Below are positions 23,014-28,486 of a stretch of DNA of 28,486 nucleotides, one piece after another. Position numbers and translations under genes: made by a program. The DNA is from Candidatus Neomicrothrix sp. UBA4742 (GTDB taxonomy: Bacteria > Actinomycetota > Acidimicrobiia > Acidimicrobiales > Acidimicrobilacustridaceae), in NCBI GenBank assembly GCA_002403895.1, contig DHIQ01000126.1, forward strand, positions 519 through 29,004, read 5' to 3'. The stretch's first letter is position 1; each line of letters opens with the position of its first letter. A model generated the notes under the pieces. That model saw only the letters and a program-made list of their open reading frames with translations, had not been told where the DNA came from and did no database searches.

Positions 23014-23861
23014 GGGCCAGCGTTCAAGCGTTTGCGCCGCGACTGGAACACGCGCGACACCGCGCCGCCCGCTGACGCATAGAACCCCAACGGGCCCAAC
23101 CAACAGATCTCCACGTCCCCGTAGCCGGCGACCATGAGGTCCTTGCCCACCGCACCCAGCAGGCCCAGGCCGATCCCCCGGTGGCGGTGGGCCGGAGCGG
23201 TCCCCGTGGGCCCGAACCACGCCGCCCGATTCACCGAGTGGCAGGCGAAGCCGACCACCGCCCCGGACGCCACCTCGACGGCCACCAGGCAGGTGCCCTG
23301 TTCCACCGCTCGGTGGGCCTCGGGGAGCCACTCGGGCCAGATCAGCCCGATCATCGCTTCCGTTCGGGTCACCAGATCTTCCTCGAGGACCCGCACCACC
23401 TCGATCTCCGACGGCACCGGGGCGCGGAACGTGGTCGGCACCGACATGTTCAGCGCCGCCCCCGTCTCCTCGTAGCCACTGGCCTCGGCCAGACACAGCA
23501 TGGGCAGCGCCCGCACGTCGACGCCGGGCCACAGGTAGAACGGCGCCGAGCCCCCCAGGTGCATCTCTCCCGCTCCCTGGGCGGTCGCCCACTGCTCGGC
23601 CGCCTCCAGCAGCGCGTGGCCCACCCCCAGGCGGCGGGCGCCGGGGTGGACGGCGAGGAACTTGACGTAGCCGATGGTTACCGAGCCCCAGCGCCGGACG
23701 GTGGCCGAAATGGCCCCGGTGCCTTCCGATGTGGCCAGCACCACGCCGGGATCCTCCCAGCAACAGGCCAGGAGCTCATCGGCGCTCAGTTGCTCGGCCG
23801 GCATCGATGCCACCGCCAGCTCGGCCAGTTGTGCCACCCGATCAGGGCCCCAGGTCTCCAC
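22995..23861 (-). CDS. Tandem GNAT-domain N-acetyltransferase
   Basis: A 288-aa protein with two acetyltransferase domains. The first (about 1-150) has the acetyl-CoA pyrophosphate loop in VHPGARRLGVGHALLEAAE. The second (about 155-280) has PAHRHRGIGLGLLGAVGKDL. Double GNAT domains in actinobacteria recall mycothiol synthase MshD, but the key MshD-type sequence blocks are not clearly matched, so I keep the general name. The start is uncertain: GTG 23861 is the best in-frame codon downstream of the divergent lipoprotein start at 23916; longer versions would run antisense through that gene. The gene converges with and overlaps the ChbG gene. Confidence 0.82.
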   Translation of the reverse strand: METWGPDRVAQLAELAVASMPAEQLSADELLACCWEDPGVVLATSEGTGAISATVRRWGSVTIGYVKFLAVHPGARRLGVGHALLEAAEQWATAQGAGEMHLGGSAPFYLWPGVDVRALPMLCLAEASGYEETGAALNMSVPTTFRAPVPSEIEVVRVLEEDLVTRTEAMIGLIWPEWLPEAHRAVEQGTCLVAVEVASGAVVGFACHSVNRAAWFGPTGTAPAHRHRGIGLGLLGAVGKDLMVAGYGDVEICWLGPLGFYASAGGAVSRVFQSRRKRLNAGPQAPAR

Positions 23862-23903
23862 AGGGCGAAGCCTGGCACACCCGGTCCGATGCCCGGGGTG
23901 CCC

Positions 23904-23909
23904 TAGGTT
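23904..23909 (+). promoter_or_regulatory. -10 box TAGGTT of the cupredoxin-like gene
   Basis: TAGGTT ends 6 nt before ATG 23916; this picks 23916 over the GTG at 23910. Confidence 0.4.
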
Positions 23910-23915
23910 GTGGTC

Positions 23916-24311
23916 ATGCCCGTCCGATTCCGCCCGCGTTCGTTGGCGGTGGCCGTGAGCGGTGCTGCCCTGATGCTGAGCGCAAGCTGCGCTGGCAGCG
24001 CGGCCAAGACGCCGACTGTTGCCAGTGTGAGCTTCGAGCCCAGGCTGGAGCTCCACGTCGGCGATGCCGGCCAGCTGCAGTTCCTCCTGCACGAAGTGTC
24101 AGCCGACCGGTCCGTCCCCGCGGGGTCGGTGTTGCTCATAGCCAACGACGGCCGGGTCGATCACCGCATCCAGGCCGGCACCACGTTCGACACCGGCACC
24201 CTTCATCCGGGCGACGAGACCACCATCGTGTTGGCCGACGACGGCAAACTCACGCTCGTCGACGCCGCCACCGGTCGCGAGGTCGACCTGACCGTGACCC
24301 CCCGGTCCTGA
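23916..24311 (+). CDS. Cupredoxin-like exported protein lacking copper ligands
   Basis: A 131-aa protein with an N-terminal signal segment and an imperfect lipobox at Cys25 (LSASC). The mature part has the strand order of a plastocyanin/EfeO-type cupredoxin: LHVGDAGQLQFLLHEVSA, VPAGSVLLIANDGRVDHRIQ, then the turn TGTLHPGDETTIVLADDGKLTLVDA. A His in the DHRI position matches the first copper ligand of the family. The C-terminal Cys/His/Met loop (usually YxCxxHxxxGM) is replaced by LTLVDAATGREV, so it probably does not bind a type 1 copper. The role is unknown. The stop is 15 nt from the end of the convergent mca gene. Confidence 0.75.
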   Translation: MPVRFRPRSLAVAVSGAALMLSASCAGSAAKTPTVASVSFEPRLELHVGDAGQLQFLLHEVSADRSVPAGSVLLIANDGRVDHRIQAGTTFDTGTLHPGDETTIVLADDGKLTLVDAATGREVDLTVTPRS

Positions 24312-24326
24312 CCGGTTCGCGACGCG

Positions 24327-25181
24327 TCAGCGCAAGCCGGCGAAGAGGTCGTCCTCGGGCAGGTCGGTGGGCACCCGACTCTCGGCCAGCACGTAGTCGT
24401 CGAACGGATGGATCTGACGGGACACGTCGCGGGGCAGCCCGAACCAGAACGGCGAGTTGGGATCCACCTGGGTGCCGTGGGCGAGCAGGGCCTCCATCCG
24501 CACATCCTCGAAGCCGTCCAGCGCCACCTGGGTCGTGATGCGGTCGTCCTGGGAGGGCCGGGCGAACCACTCGTCGGTGAAGGGGGATTCCAACCCGAGC
24601 TCGTTGAACTTCTCGTGGGTGGCCAGCATGCGAGCCCGCGACCACACCGTGTAATAGAGCTTCGACGGCTGCCACGGCTCGCCCAGCTCCGGAAAGGCCG
24701 CAGGGTCGCCGGCCGCGCCGAAGGCGGGGACGCTGATGTCGTGCACCATGAGGTGGTCGGGGTGGGGGTAGCCCTGCTGGTCGTCGCTGTAGGTCACGAT
24801 GACCTGCGGGCGCTCACGACGGATGATCGCCACCAGGCGGCCGAGCGCTTCATCCATGGGCGCATTGGCGAACGCGTCCGGGCGGGCGTTGGCCTCGCTG
24901 TCGGGCATCCCCGAGTCGCGATAGCCGAGCATGACCACGTCGTCGTAGCCGATGACCTTGGTGGCCACCTCGAGCTCCTCGAGCCGCACCTCAGCGATGC
25001 GCTCGCGGACTGCGGGCAGATCGAGCGCCGGGTTGAGGATGTCGCCCTCCTCACCGCCCGTGCAGCACACCAGCACACTGCGGATGCCCTGGGCTTGATA
25101 GCGGGCAACCGTCCCGGCTCCCTTGGACGACTCGTCGTCGGGGTGGGCGTGTACGGCGAGGAGGCAGAGCGGTTCGGCCAT
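24327..25181 (-). CDS. mca: Mycothiol S-conjugate amidase
   Basis: A 284-aa LmbE/PIG-L family zinc amidase. Mca cleaves mycothiol-toxin conjugates to release the mercapturic acid for export and recover GlcN-inositol. Zinc ligands are visible: His13 and Asp16 in AHPDD and His143 in YPHPDH, with the second-shell Asp142. The run LVCCTGGEEGDILNP and a late FWFGLPRD are typical of Mca and distinguish it from the shorter, similar deacetylase MshB. Its length matches the family. ATG 25181 lies 8 nt after TAGCGT on the minus strand. This gene is the best evidence that the host is an actinobacterium. Confidence 0.92.
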   Translation of the reverse strand: MAEPLCLLAVHAHPDDESSKGAGTVARYQAQGIRSVLVCCTGGEEGDILNPALDLPAVRERIAEVRLEELEVATKVIGYDDVVMLGYRDSGMPDSEANARPDAFANAPMDEALGRLVAIIRRERPQVIVTYSDDQQGYPHPDHLMVHDISVPAFGAAGDPAAFPELGEPWQPSKLYYTVWSRARMLATHEKFNELGLESPFTDEWFARPSQDDRITTQVALDGFEDVRMEALLAHGTQVDPNSPFWFGLPRDVSRQIHPFDDYVLAESRVPTDLPEDDLFAGLR

Positions 25182-25189
25182 GGGGAGCA

Positions 25190-25195
25190 ACGCTA
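25190..25195 (-). promoter_or_regulatory. -10 box TAGCGT of mca
   Basis: On the minus strand TAGCGT ends 8 nt before ATG 25181. The 59-bp gap upstream contains several CGGTCGG/CCGACCG direct repeats. Confidence 0.4.
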
Positions 25196-25249
25196 CCGGG
25201 AACCTTGCTTGGTCCGGTCGGCCCGATCCGGTCGGCTCGGTCGGTCGCC

Positions 25250-26497
25250 TCAGCGGTGGCCGGGAGACGTCTTGTCCCCCAGCGGCTCGAAGAGGTACTC
25301 CCCGCTCTCGTCATCTTCGAGGTAGCGCCAACCCAGCAGCTCGGCCAGCATCTCGCGGCCTTCGTCGGGCCCGCTGGCAATGAGCTCATCGTCGGGCAAG
25401 AGCTGCACGCTGCCGCGGGGCCGGTAGAAGAATCGGCCACCCCGCCGCACGGCCAGCACGGAGAACCCCGGCTCGATGTTCAGCTGCAACTCGCCCAGGG
25501 TGGCCCCATCGGCCCGGGAGCCGGCGGCGACCGCCACCCGCATGATGATCTCGTCGGTCTCGCCCAGGGCGATGCCGAGGATGGGATGGATGTCCTCGTT
25601 CTCCTCCACGATCCGCACCATCTGCTGGGCGGCATCGCCGATGTCCTCGGCGGCTTGCGACAGATGGAGCAGGCCGCGCAACGGTGCCGGGTCGAGGTTG
25701 TCGGCGCTGGCCCGAAGGACCCAGAGCTCGAGCCGGTCCTTCATGTCATCGAGGCGGTCCTCCAGGTGACGGACCTCGGCGGCCAGGCCCTGATCGCGGA
25801 AGACGAGCGCCGAGTAGGCCAGCCCGACGGCCACCTCGGAGATGTTCTTCATCTCGACGAGGACGTCGACGGCACGGTCCAGGTCGGACAAACTGCCGTC
25901 CTCGGGCGGTTGGGGAGGGCTCCAGTACGGCGCCGCCGCCAACTCCCGGAGCCGGACGATCCCCGCCGGCGGACCCTCCAGGAAGAGCACATCGCCGGGG
26001 ATGAGCACCTCGTCACCTTCGACGTCGGTGATCCAGTCCCGTTCGCGCCGGATGGCCATGACCCGCATCCCCGTCGCCACCGGCAGCTCCATGGCACTCA
26101 GCGGGCGATGGGCCATGTGCGAGCCCTCGCGGATCAGCACCCGATGCGAGACCTCCTCGGCCGCCGACAGGTCCGCCACCAGTTCACGAGGGATGCCGAG
26201 GTTGTGGGTGACGATCCGGGCGATGTCGACGGCGTCGTTGGCAATGCGCTCGATGGCCCCGATGACCTGGAGCACCGACGACATGGCCTCGGCCTCGTCG
26301 GGTCGCCGCACGGCCATGATGCACACGGCCCGCATGTCGTGGACGAGGTCGTTGAACTGCTCCTCCAGCTCCCCGACCTCCTCGGCCATGTCGGGGTCGC
26401 CGAAGTAGAGGGCAGCGTAGGCAAGGTCCACCATCAGCTCGGACGTGTTCTTCGCGTCCGAGAGCATGGTCCGCAGGTTTCGGGGTCGATCGTCCAT
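25250..26497 (-). CDS. PhoU-TrkA_C protein, internally duplicated
   Basis: A 415-aa cytoplasmic protein made of two similar halves. The first (about 8-187) has a PhoU-like helical bundle (MLSDAKNTSELMVDLAYAALYFGD) and then a TrkA_C/RCK-C beta domain with GMRVMAIRRERDW and VLIPGDVLFLEGPP. The second (about 208-395) repeats both: LVEMKNISEVAVGLAYSALVFRD, then GFSVLAVRRGGRFFYRPRG and LLPDDELIASGP. Proteins with PhoU plus TrkA_C domains are thought to bind ligands such as nucleotides and to regulate potassium or other ion transporters. No channel gene is adjacent. ATG 26497 is the first codon of the homologous region; only a poor GAGAG lies upstream. Confidence 0.88.
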   Translation of the reverse strand: MDDRPRNLRTMLSDAKNTSELMVDLAYAALYFGDPDMAEEVGELEEQFNDLVHDMRAVCIMAVRRPDEAEAMSSVLQVIGAIERIANDAVDIARIVTHNLGIPRELVADLSAAEEVSHRVLIREGSHMAHRPLSAMELPVATGMRVMAIRRERDWITDVEGDEVLIPGDVLFLEGPPAGIVRLRELAAAPYWSPPQPPEDGSLSDLDRAVDVLVEMKNISEVAVGLAYSALVFRDQGLAAEVRHLEDRLDDMKDRLELWVLRASADNLDPAPLRGLLHLSQAAEDIGDAAQQMVRIVEENEDIHPILGIALGETDEIIMRVAVAAGSRADGATLGELQLNIEPGFSVLAVRRGGRFFYRPRGSVQLLPDDELIASGPDEGREMLAELLGWRYLEDDESGEYLFEPLGDKTSPGHR

Positions 26498-26554
26498 TCC
26501 TGGCTCTCGCCTGGCGGGTTGGCCTGGTGCCGTTGGCACCGGGGTGGCAGAGCT

Positions 26555-26560
26555 TAGCCT
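26555..26560 (+). promoter_or_regulatory. -10 box TAGCCT of the PEBP gene
   Basis: TAGCCT ends 6 nt before ATG 26567, inside the 69-bp divergent region. Confidence 0.45.
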
Positions 26561-26566
26561 GGCGCC

Positions 26567-27217
26567 ATGCTCGAACTCCGGGGAGATCCCCGAACGCGCC
26601 GCCTGGCCGTCTTGGTGATCGGCCTGATGCTCGTGACCGCCGCCTGTGGGAGCGCCGGACGCGCCATGCAGGCCCCGGTGCCCGGCGCCACGGCTCCCCC
26701 GCGCCGAGCCGACCCCACCACCACCACCACCACGGTGGCGGGCCAGAACACCCTGGTGACGAGCCAGCTGTTCACCCTGACATCGGCCAGCTTCGCTCCC
26801 GGTGGGGACGTGCCGTCGGAGTACACGTGCGACGCGGTGGGCAGTGCCCCACCGTTCAGCTGGGCCAACGTGCCCGCCGGTACCGTCGAACTGGCTCTCG
26901 TGATCACCGATCCCGACGCCGGCAGCTTCGTCCACTGGGTCATCACCGCCATCGCCCCCACCACCACCGGGCTGAGTCCCGGCGTCGCCCCGCCGGGCGC
27001 GGTGGAAATCAAGAACAGCGCGGGCAAAACCGCCTACTCCGCCTTGTGCCCCCCGCCGGGCGAAACCCATGTGTACGAGTTCACGCTCTACGCCCTCGAC
27101 ATACCGTCGGGGCTCACGGCCCAATCCGACACCACCGTGGCGCTCACCACGCTGGCCGTCAACGCCACGGGCACGGCGGTGCTGACCGGGGCCTACACCA
27201 GGAACACGGCCAACTGA
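26567..27217 (+). CDS. YbhB/YbcL-type PEBP (Raf kinase inhibitor-like) lipoprotein
   Basis: A 216-aa lipoprotein. The signal peptide core at 12-26 ends at Cys27 (VTAAC), then comes a Pro/Thr linker with six Thr in a row, and then the phosphatidylethanolamine-binding-protein fold. The anion-binding motif DPDxxxxxHW is present as DPDAGSFVHW, and CPPPGETHVYEFTLYALD is the second family motif. The bacterial role of PEBPs is not settled; they bind small anionic ligands or lipids. The length after the linker, about 155 aa, fits the family. The 3' end overlaps the convergent thioesterase gene by 25 nt. Confidence 0.92.
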   Translation: MLELRGDPRTRRLAVLVIGLMLVTAACGSAGRAMQAPVPGATAPPRRADPTTTTTTVAGQNTLVTSQLFTLTSASFAPGGDVPSEYTCDAVGSAPPFSWANVPAGTVELALVITDPDAGSFVHWVITAIAPTTTGLSPGVAPPGAVEIKNSAGKTAYSALCPPPGETHVYEFTLYALDIPSGLTAQSDTTVALTTLAVNATGTAVLTGAYTRNTAN

Positions 27218-27999
27218 CGGGACTGGGCCAGCAGGCTGGCGTCCCGACTCCACAACTCGCCGTCGACCTCGATGAAGCCGTCAGACGCGACCGACGAGCG
27301 GAACACCACCAGCACCCAGTCATCGAGTCCCGTCGGAGTGGAACCCCGAAGATGCACGGTGAGGTCGATGGTGGGCACCGCAGCCGGGGTGGACAGCCGG
27401 CTGAAGACCGGCGGCACCCAGGCATCGGCCATAGCCACCAACAGCGCGTCGTCGCTGCCCTCCACCTGATCGCCCCGCTCGGCGGGGGCCAGGCGGATCC
27501 AACCGCCGGCCAGGGCCTCGGCGCCTCCGCTGAACGGCAGCGGCCCGACGGCCCAGCGTTGCTCGTAGCGCAGGCGCATCACCGGACCCATCCGGGGGTC
27601 GTTGGTGACGAGCGCCTCAGGCGGGGGGACGTCGGGCATGACCAGGTCGTTGAACTCGATCGATGGTCGCGACGTGGAGAACGCCCCGACGGCGATGGCC
27701 AAGAGGCGATCCTCCTGCACCAGGCGGGCCGACGCCGAGGTCAGCGAACGGCCCTGTCGTTCTACGGTCACGAGCACCTCGACCGGCCCCTCGACGGGTG
27801 GCGACAGGTAGTGGATCGTGAACGATCGGGTGCGGCGTTCGGCTTCGGCCACCTCGGCGATCACCGCCCGCAACACCAGGGCGGCCACGTAGCCGCCGTT
27901 TGGCCCGCGCTCGATCCACCAGCCGGGATCGATGCGGGCGTCATACACCCCACCACCGCGGGGATGAATAGCGGTGTCCGTGGCGAAGCGGCTCGACAT
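27193..27999 (-). CDS. Acyl-CoA thioesterase, double-hotdog type
   Basis: A 268-aa thioesterase-like protein of the TesB/4HBT_3 group. The N-terminal hotdog is marked by WWIERGPNGGYVAALVLRAV (loop and central helix), then RTRSFTIHYLSPPVEGPVEVLVTVERQGRSLTSASARLVQ. This strand set, with the GRS turn, is diagnostic. The second hotdog contains DALLVAMADAWVPPVF, TIDLTVHLRG and a final DGFIEVDGELWSRDASLLAQSRQLAVF, the usual closing pattern with Asp, Gly and Gln near the active site. It is more similar to proteins of mycobacterial lipid metabolism than to the other thioesterase in this window. ATG 27999 follows TAGCGT by 7 nt and was preferred over the upstream GTG at 28008. Confidence 0.9.
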   Translation of the reverse strand: MSSRFATDTAIHPRGGGVYDARIDPGWWIERGPNGGYVAALVLRAVIAEVAEAERRTRSFTIHYLSPPVEGPVEVLVTVERQGRSLTSASARLVQEDRLLAIAVGAFSTSRPSIEFNDLVMPDVPPPEALVTNDPRMGPVMRLRYEQRWAVGPLPFSGGAEALAGGWIRLAPAERGDQVEGSDDALLVAMADAWVPPVFSRLSTPAAVPTIDLTVHLRGSTPTGLDDWVLVVFRSSVASDGFIEVDGELWSRDASLLAQSRQLAVFLV

Positions 28000-28006
28000 G
28001 CCCGGC

Positions 28007-28012
28007 ACGCTA
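28007..28012 (-). promoter_or_regulatory. -10 box TAGCGT of the thioesterase gene
   Basis: On the minus strand TAGCGT ends 7 nt before ATG 27999. It lies only 21 bp from the opposite-facing box of lemA. Confidence 0.45.
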
Positions 28013-28033
28013 CCGGGGGTGTGTCAGCCGCAG

Positions 28034-28039
28034 TACCGT
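28034..28039 (+). promoter_or_regulatory. -10 box TACCGT of lemA
   Basis: TACCGT ends 6 nt before GTG 28046, with no ribosome binding site. Confidence 0.4.
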
Positions 28040-28045
28040 GACCCG

Positions 28046-28486
28046 GTGCTCGTTTCCTGGGTGGCCGTCGGCCTGATCGTCTTCGCCTTGGTGGTCGCGG
28101 TGGTCGCCTACAACCGATTTGTTCGCCAGCGGAACCTGGTCGACAACTCCTGGTCGAACATCGACACCGAGCTCAAGCGCCGCTACGACCTGATCCCCAA
28201 CCTGGTCGAGACGGTGAAGGGCTACGCCTCCCACGAGGGCAACACCCTCGAGGCGGTGACCCGGGCCCGGGCCCAGGCCATGGCCTCGACGGGCTCACCC
28301 GAGGACCAGGCCCGCAGCGAGAACGTCCTGGTCGGCTCGCTCAAGTCGTTGCTGGCGGTCAGCGAGGCCTACCCCGATCTCGAGGCCAACACGGGGTTCC
28401 TCGAGCTGCAACACCAGTTGACCAGTACCGAGGACCGCATCCAGGCGGCCCGGCGCTTCTACAACGGCAACGTGCGCGACTACAAC
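28046..28486 (+). CDS. lemA: LemA-family protein (5' part)
   Basis: The first 147 residues of a LemA protein; the frame runs off the right edge. It has one N-terminal membrane anchor (about 4-21, Val/Ala/Leu-rich). The conserved NRFVRQRNLVDNSWSNIDTELKRRYDLIPNLVETVKGYASHE region follows, then long helices with LLAVSEAYPDLEAN, the LQHQLTSTEDRIQAARRFYN motif and the start of the final helix. All LemA landmarks are in place, with the short cytoplasmic face and long external helical bundle. The function is unclear; it often sits with DUF2207 and peptidase genes. Start GTG 28046 follows TACCGT by 6 nt. Confidence 0.95.
   Translation, partial: MLVSWVAVGLIVFALVVAVVAYNRFVRQRNLVDNSWSNIDTELKRRYDLIPNLVETVKGYASHEGNTLEAVTRARAQAMASTGSPEDQARSENVLVGSLKSLLAVSEAYPDLEANTGFLELQHQLTSTEDRIQAARRFYNGNVRDYN

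Noticed and set aside
25200..25262. CGGTCGG repeats upstream of mca as a CRISPR-like or iteron array
   Set aside because: The units are only 7 nt, irregularly spaced and few, and are expected in G+C-rich intergenic DNA.

Overview
The window looks like a chromosomal segment of a high-G+C actinobacterium, most likely an Acidimicrobiia-type organism; this is inferred from gene content and style, with no rRNA to confirm it. The supporting signs are a mycothiol S-conjugate amidase (mycothiol is confined to Actinomycetota), two luciferase-like (probably F420-linked) oxidoreductases, a wax ester synthase/diacylglycerol acyltransferase, many GTG starts, Thr-rich linkers in secreted proteins and abundant GTGA/ATGA stop-start overlaps. 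About 29 protein genes are supported. No rRNA, tRNA, CRISPR array, insertion sequence or prophage was seen.

Layout. 1-3463: the 3' end of a glutaryl-CoA dehydrogenase-like gene, a small unknown gene behind a sigma-28-like promoter, an alpha/beta-hydrolase, a stand-alone RecB-type PD-(D/E)XK nuclease with an Fe-S cysteine set, and a PAP2 phosphatase. 3464-4144: a low-information stretch with an internally deleted RibD/DHFR-like gene on the minus strand. 4145-6497: a DsbA-family protein, the WS/DGAT acyltransferase and a 64-aa minus-strand gene. 6845-11493: a plus-strand block with an LLM oxidoreductase, an SDR, a 90-aa protein, a DUF2207 membrane protein and a mismatch-type uracil-DNA glycosylase, several joined by stop-start overlaps. 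11635-15609 (minus): a secreted CocE/NonD esterase carrying FN3 and three tandem surface repeats. 15753-20239: a DUF7064-like protein, a minus-strand thioesterase-LLM pair, an amidase and a 59-aa microprotein. 20273-28486: a thiolase with a perfect 22-bp operator-like palindrome, an SNase lipoprotein, a ChbG/YdjC deacetylase, a tandem GNAT, a cupredoxin-like lipoprotein, Mca, a duplicated PhoU-TrkA_C protein, a PEBP lipoprotein, a second double-hotdog thioesterase and the start of lemA.

Theme. Much of the content suits fatty-acyl/lipid turnover (acyl-CoA dehydrogenase, thiolase, two acyl-CoA thioesterases, WS/DGAT, SDR, LLM enzymes), with DNA-repair pieces (RecB-type nuclease, Mug) and cell-envelope or secreted proteins between them.

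The most interesting signals are regulatory. (1) A TTGTCA-N11-CATACT element, like the mycobacterial PafBC/RecA-NDp DNA-damage promoter, lies 7 nt before the ATG of a 59-aa protein whose N-terminus has a beta-clamp-binding-like QLHLL motif. (2) A TAAA-N16-GCCGATAA sigma-28-type promoter, overlapping a perfect palindrome, lies 7 nt before an unknown gene. (3) A TANNNT box sits 6-8 nt upstream of the start codon in 13 genes, which points to widespread leaderless transcription.
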